In this document: piece after piece, positions 12,601-23,610 of the stretch
How the letters are laid out: each line of letters starts with the position of its first letter
How positions within the stretch are numbered: position 1 is the stretch's first letter
Source: Vitrella brassicaformis
Lineage: Eukaryota; Sar; Vitrellaceae
Assembly: GCA_001179505.1 (NCBI GenBank)
Contig: CDMY01000297.1
Span: forward strand, 34,119 to 98,118
DNA: 64,000 bases
Direction: 5' to 3'
Position numbers and translations under genes: made by a program
The notes under the pieces: generated by a model
The model's database searches: none
Seen by the model: the letters and a program-made list of their open reading frames with translations, nothing else
Told to the model about the DNA's origin: nothing

Positions 12601-15600
12601 CAGGCTTCGCAGCAGCTCGCTCCCGAGCATCCCCGTGACCTCACTCGGCAGCAGACCCAGCTCCACCACGGCCTGCCTCAGCGCCTCGAAGTCACCCAGA
12701 CCCGCCTGTGGCGACGCGAAAGGCACCTCCTGCTCGTCTCCCCGCACCGACATGTTGTCGCCGTAGCCGCCCACGAGCTCGGCCCTCTTCTGCGCCTCCC
12801 GCTGCCACTTGGAGGGGCGGAATGCTCGTCGTGGAGGGATGCAGATGTGGCAGTGGCCGCAGAGGGTGCCCCACCTGCACACCTTCTGGTGGTGCCAGTA
12901 GCACCGCTTGTTGGGGCAGGTGCCCTCCTCGGGGTTCAGGTGACCGATGGACCCCACGTTGATCGGCACGCCCTGGTAGTTGCGTGGAAGACGCTCGCGG
13001 ATCACTCCGGCCAGGGCGATGAGCTCACGGCGATCAAGGTCTGACAGACCGAGTGAATGGAAGAAAAAATGGGTCGCTGGGCTGGGTGGCATGGCAAGCA
13101 GTGTGTTGGCGTTCGTTGCGTTGCGTGCATACCAGCTTGGTGTTTGTGTCCCATGGTGACGACTTCTCTGTTGTCCTCAACCTTGATATGGATGACCTGC
13201 TGGAAGAGGACAGGCGGGATGGTGCTCTCCTTGTCGCCCAGCTGCTGCACTATCAGCGCCATGACCACCACCTCTCGCTCGCTGCTCGTCGGCTCCAGAC
13301 TGTTCTGCACCTGCGACAAGGCCACGTGGCTGCTGTCGTCGCCCGTGGTCGATGTGGATGCCGGTGTGGCGGTTGCCGCGTCGGGGGCCACCTTGGGGGA
13401 CTGCAGGATGGCCACATTGATGACCTCCACCTTCTGACCCGTCATTGCATACTCCTACCAACAGAGACAGACAACACACAAGGGAGGGAGGGGAGGAGAG
13501 CAGGTGGTGGTCCTGGGTGGGGCGGGTGGGTGGCAGCTCGCTGTGCTGTCTTATTTACGTGGTGTATGCGATGTTTCCATCGTGTGGGGTCGATCATGCT
13601 GCTGTAGGACGTCTCAGGCTTCTGCTGCACCTCCTCGATCCACTCCTTCTCGACGCCCTCACCGTCAGTCACCCGACGGTACCCCACACCCACAGGGGCA
13701 CTCGCCGCGTCAGCTGACGGCCCATACGCACCGTAAAACGCCGCACGTTGCTGCCGAGCCAACGCACTGCCAGAGGATGACCACTGGGCGGCAGCGGCAG
13801 CGGCATGAGCATTGGCGTGAGACGGTGGCGGGGGCGGCCAGCCTCCTCCCTCTGGCTCGTCGTAGTCGGGCGGAGGGGGGTTGCTGCCGCTCTCATGTGG
13901 TGAGGTCGTGTCCTTGACCGTCGACAGGACGTTGTGCAGGAGCCTGGATGGGTCGTGGGTGCTCCCGCCGGGTGCCGACGCCGACGCCCCCTGTGTGAGG
14001 GGCGCGATCAGGTGGCTCAACTCGTCAACCTTCTGCACGCCACACCACAGCACATACCAGAGAGAGACAACCATGTGTCTCACCATCCATGAGTGTCTGT
14101 GCTGTGTCAGTGTGCCCATCTACCTTTTCAGGCAGGAATATGTCGGCTCCTCTCTGGACGAGTTCTGCCACGACGTGCTGTCGTTCCTTGGCGATTGCGA
14201 GGTGGAGGGGCGTCCTGCCGGCGTGGTCAATGATGTTCTTCTCCGCACCGTGGTCCAGCAGCAAAGTCACCAGTGACAGAGACCCGCTCTCGGCAGCCCA
14301 ATGGAGTACTGTCCGCCCATCACGCTGACAGACATGACAACCACACACACGCACAGACACGCACACATATACAGACCACACGTGCTCGCCTGTCCGGTCC
14401 GCCCGGTCTCGCGTGTCAAGTCCCTCCCTCCCGCACCTCGTGTTGCAGATTGAGGTCAATCTTCTGAGTGAGTATCCTCCTGGCGCCCTCGAGGTCGCCC
14501 GTCAGCACGGCCGCCATCAGCAGGGCATACGATGTGTGTCCGTCCACCTCACTGCCCCCCCCGCCCACACCCACAGCGGCCTCCGCGGCTCTGTCCTCCT
14601 CTGCCACCTGGCCGGCCACGGCCAAGTCATGGCGCGAGCTGTGTGTAGGTGGGGAGCTGTCTTTGTCCTGGTGCGAGCTGCCGGTCTGAGAGTGGGAGAC
14701 GAAACTCCCATCGACAAAAAATCCCAGGGATGGGTCGCTCGCCCCGCCGCCACCATGAGCCACGGGCGACCAGTCGGTGCTCGCTGCCCTGTTGTCAGAC
14801 TGGGGCGACCCGTGGGGCACTGGCGTGTCTTCGTCCAGCGATAGGGACCCGTTGAGCCACGCCAGCAGGTCCTCTGGACGATTCGACGACGGGGGGGTGG
14901 CGTGGGTGGACTGTGGCAGCTGAATGAATCAACGAAGAACGGACATATGCACACGCGTCAGTCCTTTCGCCTGTTCATTCTGTCTGTCTGTCTGCCTGCC
15001 TTGATGACCTACCGTACCTACCGCATTGTTGGCCGTGTCCCGTTCAAGTGTGGTGTCGTCGTTTCTGTCCCTGTCGCCCATTCCGCCCATTCCAGGGGGC
15101 ACGTGAAAGAAACTCGACGTGAAGGCCGCCGGACGCGCCAGGCCACTCACGCCCCAGTCGTCCCCCCCGATGCTGTTGCTGCTGGCCGTGGCCTGCACGG
15201 TGCTGCCCGTCACCCGCAGGTGGTCGGTAGACCGGATGGATGCGGTCTCGACGGGCAGCGTCTGGGTGGAGGGGCTTATCTGCGATGGTATGTTGGGGAT
15301 GTACGAAGTGTCGGTGGCCAGGGGGGTGGCCGGCGGCACGTGCAGAGACGGGATCGAGTCGTCCTTCAACGGCGAACGGGGAGGGGGCGTGATGGCGCGA
15401 TCGAAGTCGGAGCTCTGACACAACAGACAGAGGCCAGCCAACCATATTTGTCCACCTTACCTTCGACACACGCACAGCACATTCAGTCAGGTTAGTGTGC
15501 ACCAACCTTAGGTGGCGAGTTGGCATTCCCCTGGTCTCTTGGCGTGACGCCCTGGCCGTCTGACCCCCCCGCACCGCTCCCGCCACTGCCCACCATCCCG

Positions 15601-15641
15601 CCCGCAGACAGGTCGTCGGAATTCGACCTGTCAGAACCCAT
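9658..15641 (-). CDS. Large ankyrin / Cys-His zinc module / polyQ / armadillo-repeat protein
   Basis: A probable scaffold protein of unknown role. The ATG at 15641 follows an in-frame TAA nine bases upstream, and the first exon ends near 15508. In order there are low-complexity Ser/Gly/Pro exons (15640-14830); at least two ankyrin repeats (HTSYALLMAAVLTGDLEGA and GRTVLHWAAESGSLSLVTLL, 14560-14150); a Pro/Ala-rich linker (14040-13560); a conserved-looking block (VEVINVAILQSPK, 13440-13150); a Cys/His module with CPNKRC...WHHQKVCRWGTLCGHCHIC (12918-12841); a Pro/Gln-rich region with polyQ (12050-12125); and many armadillo-type repeats recognised by repeated WGCGALWRLC / IGCGALFSLC (11640-9700). 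The stop is at 9658-9660; it overlaps a good donor (GTGAGT), so one more exon is possible. The Cys/His module resembles one common in alveolate proteins. Joins across 13450-13560 keep the frame, supporting one gene rather than two. Confidence 0.7.
12841..12918 (-). other. Cys/His zinc-binding-like module
   Basis: Within the large ankyrin/armadillo protein, cysteines and histidines are spaced C-x4-C-x2-HH-x3-C-x5-C-x2-CH-x-C. This looks like the short CCCH-related module often seen in alveolate proteins (form: C-x-FW-x-GC-x-G-x2-C-x2-CH). Zinc binding is inferred. Confidence 0.55.
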
Positions 15642-16418
15642 TCGTTAACGACGATGAACCGGATGAACTCGACTCGCACCCACCACGGGAATCAACCAAC
15701 CCACCCCGCACAACACTCACTAGATAGACAGACTGATAGACAGCTCCACAATCAGTCAGCACGGCACCCTCTTGGTCGGTCCACGCAAGAGCAACGCCAC
15801 TAGAGTCCCGATGCTCCCTCGGTCGCTCGGCCTTGATTGCTGGCCGTCGGACGGCAAGGTGTGCACTGCTCCCACCGGCGGACTGCAGCCCTTCAACTGC
15901 AAACCTCCAAGATGCCGCGGCGGTTGATGTTGCTGATGTGGCTGGCCCGCGTGATGTCCGGAAGCCGCCACACACGGATGAAGTGACGAACGTTTCTTCG
16001 TCAGCTGATCAGCAGATAGATCCCTCCCTCCCTCCCCTGTTGCTCAGATGTCTCGCTCCCCGACGGCGGACGCGGCGTTGTTGGCCACTTGTCGTGTTGC
16101 CGACCCGTCAGCCCTCCTCCCTCAGATCAGATGCTCTCCCCGCTGCTTAACGGAATGATGGATGCCTGATGCTGGATACACACGGTTGGGCCAAGCAGAT
16201 ATATGCCACACTTCTGGCCTGCTCTGCCTTGACACTCTCGTGTGCTGGTCCTCCCCAAGAGGCGCCCAAGGAGCTGCTGTCTTTCGGGCCTAGCTCGCAC
16301 CGGAAAAAGAAACCGAGAAGTTGAGAGATTTGCTCCTTGATTTGGAGAGCTCACGCCGACTGTTCGGCTCGTGCCTCTCTCTACTCAACAGTCACACACA
16401 AAGTAGAACAGTCGGAGC
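15642..16418. other. Divergent intergenic region, no gene supported
   Basis: This 0.8 kb stretch lies between two genes that start outward, so it should hold both promoters. A 36-codon open frame (ATG at 16048) runs on the plus strand but shows no recognisable domain. A CCTC array is at 16020-16036. Confidence 0.5.
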
Positions 16419-18026
16419 ATGGCAGCAATGGCTGTGCTGCGTGATGACCGCACTCGGCTGTATGAAGAGGTCGCATTGGAGCTCCACGAAAAGGAAAATG
16501 GATTCGCCAAAGGTAGCAACCTTGGAAAGACGAAAGACGATTCGAAACAGCATCCTGCATTCACTTCACTCGCGGCCTCTTTTGAAATCGCTTGCGCTCT
16601 CTCTCTCGCTGGTTGTCTGTCGCGGTGTGCATTCCTCATTCAGAACTCCGGGCCTTCGAGAAGCCGTCGAAAGGCGAGCCTTCTTGTCGGCGAGGCGAGA
16701 CCGTCGATTCCGTCACAACAGGTGGCGGCGAGGGAGTGTCTGAGGCTGACGGTGCGTCGCCGCTGATATCGCGGTGCGGGACGCTGGAGCTCGACATGAG
16801 GAAGAGGGAGGCCTTCAAGCTCTCCCGCACGGCCAGTCTCGACTGCGGACCCGTCCTCGAGTATGTCGATGGAAGCACTAACGTCCTCACGGTCAATGCA
16901 CAACCTGGCAACACTGGAGGTGAGCAGACAGGGCAGAAACACAATCACACAGACACCGACACTCATGCTTGCTCGGCTCGCCTGTGTGTCAGGCACCGTG
17001 TGTTGTGAGTACCCATCTGATGCCGTTCGGCCGTCGTTCCGCAGCGGGAGTGCGTCATTCGTGACGCTGGAGCCGCTGCCAGAAGAGGACAACGAAAACG
17101 ACCTAGACGACGGCAACAAGGCCATCGTCACCCGGGCTGGTGCTGGTGCGGCCATTGGGGAGGAGAATGGGGTGGATGCGGCTGACAAGGAGGAGGTTGA
17201 TGACGCCGAGACGCGTGAGATGCAGGAGCTGGCCAATGAGTTGGTGGGCGAGTGGGAGGTCGTCCCGCAGCTGAGTGAGTCGCTCGAGACGTTTCTCAAG
17301 GGTGAGTGAGAGGGAACACACATACAGTCTTCTCTCCTAGGCTGTGGTCCTACTGCATTTGCTGGCGTGTCTTTTGTCTGTGCTTCTGCAGCCATGGGCG
17401 TTGTGTGGTGGAAGCGACGCTATGTCGGCCGGCTGGCCATGTCCATCTCCAACAAACTTCAGGCAAGCAAGCAGCGACGCACGAACTGACAGACAGACAG
17501 ACAGACAGACAGACAGAAGAGCACAGCACCTCGATATCCATTCCATCACTCCTTCTTCCCTTTCACAGGACCCACTGCATCTGCACTGCACGGCGTTCTT
17601 CCCGACTGGCCCCCGCACGCTGCCGCTGCACCTGGACGGCGACCCATACGACGTCTCGGACCCCGACTGCGGCTATTGGCGGGGGATCTGCCGGGCTGGG
17701 AGCGCCCCTCACGCCTGGGGCTGCGGTGAGGGCGAGAGGTGTCTGCAGAGCATCCGCACGAGCAAGGTGGGGGAGGTCACCGAATGCCGCCGAGTCTTCG
17801 CCGACAAGCAGTACGGCTACGGCAGGATACTCAGACTCCAATACAGGTACGGGAGCAGAGAGACCGAGGGGGACGAACAGAATGTCATGTGTGTTGTCGC
17901 CGCGTGTGTGTGTGCAGATTGGTGCCCAAGGACGTGAGCAAGCAGCCCATTGTCGTGAACCGGATATGCAGGCCGAGACTCGGAAGCCCGCAATCAGGCA
18001 AACGGGCAAACACCGTGTATTTTTGA
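16419..18026 (+). CDS. Lipocalin/fatty-acid-binding-like protein
   Basis: Proposed exons: 16419 to about 16515, about 16642-16919, 16993-17301, 17392-17462, about 17570-17847 and about 17918-18026. The N-terminal half is acidic and variable. The central block ELVGEWEVVPQLSESLETFL followed by KAMGVVWWKRRYVGRLAMS has the shape of the start of a FABP/lipocalin barrel (GxW, then a short helix pair with a GV-W motif). The following exon (DPLHLHCTAFF..., then RVFADKQYGYGRILRLQYR) would supply strands. A small hydrophobic ligand would be the usual partner, but none is shown. The join at 17462/17463 seems to use a GC donor (CAG|GCAAGC), because the frames on either side cannot be joined at any nearby GT. 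The stop is TGA at 18024. The fold assignment rests on a short motif and is tentative; intron positions are better supported. Confidence 0.6.
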
Positions 18027-18869
18027 CTGACACCTACGCACAAACTCGCACAATGGGGATGGCGGCTTGACTTTTGTGCGTTGCGTGAGGAAGCTGGGCT
18101 GCCTGGATGGATGGGTGTTTGGGTGGCTCTTATCTGAGGGACGGGATCCAGCAGTCAGTCAGTCAATCAATCAGCCAATGGATGGATGGATGCCGACACG
18201 GCGTAGTTTTTCTGTTGAGTGAGTGAAGACATGCCTGTGTAGTGTCTCGCCTGTTTCTGTCACATATTGTTCTGGCCCATACTGACTCATCCGCCATTTG
18301 TCGCTTCTCGTGTGTTTGTTGTCCTTTCTCGTCGTCACACCCATCTGATACCCACCAACCGACTGTCTGTCTGTCTATCTGTCTGTCCGTGCGGCTTGTC
18401 TGACTTCACATACGTGCTTTGTGCGTGTGTGTGTCCTTGGGGTGTGAGAGTGTGTGTGGGGGGGAGCATAGGCTGGAGTGACTGACTGGGTGACTGGTTG
18501 ACTGAGTAGATCGGCATCATGGAATGGATGCATCACACACTGGCCTGGGTCGATGCATTTGGTTGTCGAACATGTTCGTACGTGGCGGAGGACACAGAGA
18601 CAACTGCAGACCACTGACTGATTGAAGGGATTATTCGCGCTCCTGGAATTGTGCACAACAACAACAAACAACTGCATGCGGCGCGTGCAGCCAGCGGGAG
18701 ACTCTGTTATTGTAGTTCGAGGTTGTTTCACGCGACCCGAACTCCTTCCAAAATGCCAGCACATCTCCTCACGGTGCATCTGTCTGTCTGTTTGTCTGCA
18801 TTTCTCTTAGATCCACGTGATGCCTTCACCTATGCTGTCGAAACGGGGAGGTGTCAGTGAGCGTGGAGG
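18027..18869. other. Intergenic region between tandem genes, nothing recognised
   Basis: It contains short CTGT and GATG arrays (18170-18192, 18364-18388) and a TG-rich stretch at 18420-18460. No open frame with domain-like composition was found on either strand. Confidence 0.5.
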
Positions 18870-19404
18870 ATGAGGACTCTGCTTGCCCTCACCATCCTGG
18901 CAGCTGCCTCTGCCACACGGCCTTGCTCGTTCCTCACCCGCACAGGCGCCAAATCCAGCAGGCCAGAGCAGCGCCTGACCGTCAAGATGCGACCCACACA
19001 TCGCCAGACTAGCCGCCTCTATGCGACTGTAAGCCAAGAGAGCACACCGCATTGATTCTCTGATGCGCATTGATTCATTCATTTTGTGCTGCTCAGGACG
19101 ACGCGGAGCGGCTTGATGCGGTGGCAGCGCTCGCTGCCTTGCCTTGCATGGACGTCGAGGCCCAAGTGGTGAGCGACTCATACAGGACGCACGTGGTGTT
19201 CGCTGGTTCGGTCAATTGACCGACTGTCCGTCCCGCAGGTCCGGAAGCTTACGGAGCTGAGGGACAGGTTTGAGTCGGAGATCCTCGAAGTCGAGAAATA
19301 CGAGCCCGTATGGTCGAAGAAGGTTGAAGCGCTGCGGGACAGAAAGTACAGGACACATCCACACACGCACACACACGCAGGCGTGTGCGTCATGCGTGTG
19401 TGAG

Positions 19405-19459
<55 letters not shown>

Positions 19460-20260
19460 AGCCCAGACGACCCTGAAGTGCAGCGTGTGAGAATAATCTA
19501 CGACATCATGCAGATTGCGAAACAGTCCTATGTGGCTAGTTCCGTCAGTGCACACAACACACAGCGTCACAGACGGACACACACATCGAGTAGCAAGCGT
19601 CTCTGATGTTGTCCATTCTGCGACAGATTTCGGTCTCGTCAGGCTGTGTGCCACCAAGGGTAAGTGAGATGCCGTTCATCTGCGCGCACGCACACACTGT
19701 GGGGAATGTGTCTGTCTCTGTGTCTGTCTGTCCGCTGGCAGGCAAGGCCCTCGGGATTGACGTGAAGTTTGATCGCAGAGTCATAAAAGTGGTCTCCAAG
19801 TGGGCAGCCGAAGGGAAGCCTTTGGAAGTCAGGAAGGTGCTCACACAGACCGACCATGTGAGGCCTCAGAGAAGACACATATCGCCAGCCGCCTCCATCT
19901 GTTTGATTGCCTTTCTCTGTGTGCATGGCACACACAGATGGGCTCGACGGTACTCCATTGGGCTGCATCTCAAGGCGACTCTGCAGCTGTGTCTGCGCTG
20001 TGAGAAGCACAGATGGCTGACTGACGCGAACATCTCATCCACACACTCTCTCCTCTGTGTCATTCTCAAAGGCTCGAGTGGGGCGGCGCTGCACTGCTCG
20101 ACATCAAAAACAACAAAGTGAGTGCACACAGAGATTCCCACCATCGATGGTTCGAGTGGTTTTTGCTCATCGCATCTCATGGCAACAGGGCGAGAGGCCG
20201 TGGGACAAGGCGGTGGACAAGCCGGAGATCAGAGAGATCATGGAGAGATACAAGCAGTAG
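18870..20260 (+). CDS. Ankyrin-repeat protein with N-terminal signal peptide
   Basis: The ATG at 18870 begins a hydrophobic leader (MRTLLALTILAAASA) and then a basic Ser/Thr-rich stretch. This two-part N-terminus resembles complex-plastid targeting but could be a plain secretory leader. Eight or so exons follow. A helical, charged middle part (LRDRFESEILEVEKYEPVW; DPEVQRVRIIYDIMQIAKQ) precedes VKFDRRVIKVVSKWAAEGKP. The C-terminus is an ankyrin pair, GSTVLHWAASQGDSAAVSAL (19936-19999) and LLEWGAALLDIKNNKGERPW (from 20071), ending KPEIREIMERYKQ with TAG at 20258. Introns carry long (TC)n and (TG)n runs (19408-19455). The last ankyrin unit resembles the C-terminal ends seen in the kinase-ankyrin gene near 63700 (KPEIRELMKKYRR), hinting at shared ancestry. 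The role is unknown. Confidence 0.7.
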
Positions 20261-21005
20261 GTCAATTCTCGATGCTGTCTATGTGTGAGAAGCCTCCCTG
20301 ACGGAACGCATCGCTGAGTGGCTGTGCAGACGCTCGCACACAGATTTGTCTGTGTGCGGGTATTTGAGAGACCGTAGAGTGTGAGACATTTTGGTCCATG
20401 TAGGAGGACAACTAGTGTATCTTGTGTGTCTTTTTGTGTGTTGGGCATTGCGTTGCCGGGGACTTCGCTGAGGCAAGCGACCGTCAGAGCACAGCTCGTT
20501 TCGATGCATCACTTAAAGCAGGGGGTTGTCGGTGGCATGATGCCCAAACACGCCTTCAACGATCGTTCACTTATGTCTCCTCACGTTGCCGGTCGACCGA
20601 CCGTCGGATATACATGTGAATCCATCGTACATGCCCAACACATATAAAATGCAGGCACCGACACATGGCACCGACACAGACAGACAACCTTGACACACAG
20701 GCGAGCTGCACACAGCAACCCGTTGGCGAGGATAGGATAGGATAGGACGTGCCCAGCCAAGGCAGGCCGGCAGGCCGGCAGGCACAGGCAGGAACGAGCC
20801 ACCCCACAGACCCCCTCTCACTGCATCTACGCACTCGCATCATCGCCACCAGAAGGGCGCTAGCTGCTACCTACTGTATGGCATGTACACCACCGCTCCC
20901 GCCCCAACCATCCATCCATCCATCTGACCCTCTGTTACGACGCCTTGTTCCCCTCTCTCTTGGCGAGGTCGTGGCACAGCTGCGGCGCCCCGCAACTCGC
21001 GCATT
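20261..21005. other. Convergent intergenic region with minor repeats
   Basis: It lies between two 3' ends. It shows a short GGATA array (20728-20748), GGCAGGCC units (20762-20790) and CATC repeats (20909-20924). No gene is supported. Confidence 0.5.
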
Positions 21006-21123
21006 TCAGCCATGCGCATCTTGGAGTGCGGAACGCGACCTGGAGAGAGGGGCGCGCAGCCGGCCCTCGCCATACGCCGTCACCCTCCCGCGAGTGTCGG
21101 TCACGCCCACCCCTGCACAAACA

Positions 21124-21154
<31 letters not shown>

Positions 21155-22754
21155 TGACGCATTGCATCGGTTGGGAGGGCGGAGAGGGAAGGAGGGTGGG
21201 ATGGTCACTCACTCACTCACCCAGGCGAGCAGCACCGGAGACGAGGCGGTCCCAGTACTGCTGGCCGAGGGACTTGACCACAAAGTCTTTGTTGATGGGC
21301 AGCAGCGGGGCGATGTGCTGACGTACAAACACAAACAAACACATTTGATCCATAACAGGTGAGCATACCCACGCCAGCCAGGCCCCCTCGTGTGTGTGCG
21401 TGTGTACCTCGTCACTGTGATCGGACAGCACGGGCCCGTAGAGGGTGGCCAGCGTCTCGTCGATCAAGAAGTTGATCGGGTCCTTGGGCATCTTGGGGCT
21501 GGGCGTCAACTCCTCCACAACCTGCACACACACACACACACACACACACAGAGAGAGGGTGGATTAGTTGGTGTGCTGGTTGGTTGGTTCGTCTGACCTT
21601 GACGAGGTTGTTCTGGTGGCGCTCGACCAGCTCCAGTGCGGCGGGGAGGCTGGGCACCAGTCGGGGGCAGTTGGCGCCGCCGTTGAGCAGCGCCGCGGTG
21701 CAGAAGCCTCCTGAACACGCGCCCATTTGGTGTAGTGTGCCTGTGTATGTGTGTGCGGTGTGTCGGTGTGTCAGTGTGTACCGATCGACAGGCCGGGGTA
21801 GTGCTGGAGGATGTACTCACACACGTGCAGCGGCTTAACCACATCCCCCAGGCCGTCGGCGGGCTGGATGGCAATCTAAGTGAGCAACAACCGCACACAC
21901 ACAAACAGGACAGATGCCTTCTCCTGTCTGTCTGTGGTGTGGGTGTGGGTGTGGTGCGGTACTGACAATGATCCTGTAGACGATGACACCAACCAGCCAC
22001 AGCCACCATTGCCCGTTCTTCTTCTTCTTCTTGTTGAGTATGAAGATGAGGATGCAGCTGCACACACAACAGCACCACACAGAAACACAACAAGGACACA
22101 CACACACGCATTGATTACATATCATCAATCGGGTGTGGTGTTTGTGGTGTCTGTGTCATCGCTCACATGATGATTATGATCCAGCCGTCGCACGCGCAGA
22201 TGAGAATTGGGCTCACGGCGCCCTCGCCCAGCTCCAGGCCCGCCCTCAGTGCTTTAGACACGCACTCCAGTGCCGAGTCGCCGCCCGCAAACAGCACACG
22301 CACCTTGTCGCCCTTCTCGTGCTTGTCTATCCACTGCACACACACACAACACAACACAAGAGGCGCAATGTGTGTGTGTGTGTGTGTTTGGACGGTGTCT
22401 GCATGTGTGCATGGCATAGTGTGTATTTGGGTACATCGGCGAGTTGATAGTAGTGGGTGAACTTCTTGGGCCGCTGCGACCAGAGGAACTCCCGCACCCC
22501 GTCAGCCAGGAGCCGTACGGTGGCGGGTTTCGGGGTGCGGTCCATGACTCCAATCTGCACACACACAGACCACACACAACACGTCAAAGCAACAAGATTC
22601 ACACCGTGGGTGGATGAATGGATGGGCTGATGGCTGTGCGCTTGCTGACCGCCTTGAAACCCGGCCGGTCGAAGAACGGGTGCATTAAGCCCCACCAAAT
22701 CTCCGGGTACGAGTCTTTCCCGCTCAGCCTGTATCTATTCTTCAAGCATGGCAT
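21006..22754 (-). CDS. Unknown membrane protein
   Basis: A family I do not recognise. From an ATG at 22754 the frame gives MPCLKNRYRLSGKDSYPEIW and continues through exons near 22440-22555 (PATVRLLADGVREFLWSQRP), 22170-22335 (KVRVLFAGGDSALECVSKAL) and 21967-22060. Two hydrophobic segments sit around the exon join at 22170/22060 (ILICACDGWIIII then CILIFIL; WWLWLVGVIVYRII), separated by five lysines from a CTT run. This suggests a hairpin membrane anchor. Later exons (HVCEYILQHYPGLSIGGFC; VPSLPAALELVERHQNNLV; KDPINFLIDETLATLYGPVL; DFVVKSLGQQYWDRLVSGAA) look soluble and well conserved in composition. The stop is at 21006-21008. The start overlaps the end of the neighbouring frame by 20 bases, so it may be a 3' continuation of that gene. 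Confidence 0.5.
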
Positions 22755-23459
22755 TGAGGGCGTCGAATTTGAAGGCGTGCGAGTCCAGCTGGCAGACACG
22801 AAACCCACGCCAAAGACACACGGCAGTTCTCACTGCATTGGCCCGGTCCCACGCACCCAACGACCCACCTGAATGATTATGTTGCCGCAGAGGTCCTCCA
22901 TTGCAGGCAGGTCGACGCCCTTCTTCTTGGCCCCGATGGCGGCGAAAAAATCCTGGTCCACCATCGCCCCATCTCCCTGACAAAGAGCGCCCGCCGCCTC
23001 TCTTCTTCCCTCTCCATCGCCTGGGCAGCCATGGCAGCTTCGAGCTGCTCGGTGCGCTGCCTCTCCTCCTCAAGCTCCCTCTCCCGCTCCTCGAGTTCTC
23101 GGTTTTTGTCGTCGAGTTGGTGCCGCAGCGCTGCATGCTCTCTCTCGACATCGCCGAGCCGCCTTCCTGGCATCTTGGTCTGCAAATCATGCACCAATTC
23201 AACGCAGTAGACGACCAGCGGGATAGCTGGGATTTCTTTCGGCACACAGAGAAGACCAGAAGAGCTGGCGGGTCTTCGACCGCCAGCAGCCTCTGACCGT
23301 GACCGAGGAGCATGCGCACCTTGTCCACTTTGCCGTCGGCCTGCGGCGGGCATCATCGAGAACAACAACATAGCCAGGGTGCGGGAACTGACTGGGCGGA
23401 ACCAGAAGCTCAGGGTCTTCAGGCTGCTGGACCTGCTCGACGATGTCCATCGCTGCCAT
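22735..23459 (-). CDS. Coiled-coil protein of unknown function
   Basis: The ATG at 23459 (MAAMDIVEQVQQPEDPELLV) is 150 bases from the divergent ERGIC3 start. A middle stretch (about 23000-23160) is a strong coiled coil rich in Glu/Arg (LEERERELEEERQRTEQLEA). The 3' part reads DQDFFAAIGAKKKGVDLPAM, GNIIIQ, then across an intron LDSHAFKFDALNAMLEE with TAG at 22735. The frame changes around 23300 and near 22980 need small introns I could not place with confidence. Either a short independent gene or the 5' half of the downstream membrane-protein gene. Confidence 0.45.
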
Positions 23460-23610
23460 GTTGTGCTGGTGATGGACGATGCAAGGTCTTCAGAAAAGCG
23501 GTTCTCATTCGAAATGATGAGCAGAGACGGGGGGGGAACAGTCCCGTCTCTGTGAGAAGTGATTCTCGACGCGAGCTCGCAGCCCAGGGCCTCTCTCTCC
23601 AACGACCCAG

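Noticed and set aside
16048..16158. A 36-codon plus-strand frame (MSRSPTADAALLATCRVADP)
   Set aside because: No leader, no family and no splice context; it may be an upstream open frame, but nothing supports it as a gene.
20140..20165. GGTTCGAGTGG, resembling a tRNA B box
   Set aside because: It lies in an intron, lacks the closing CC and has no A box or acceptor stem around it.
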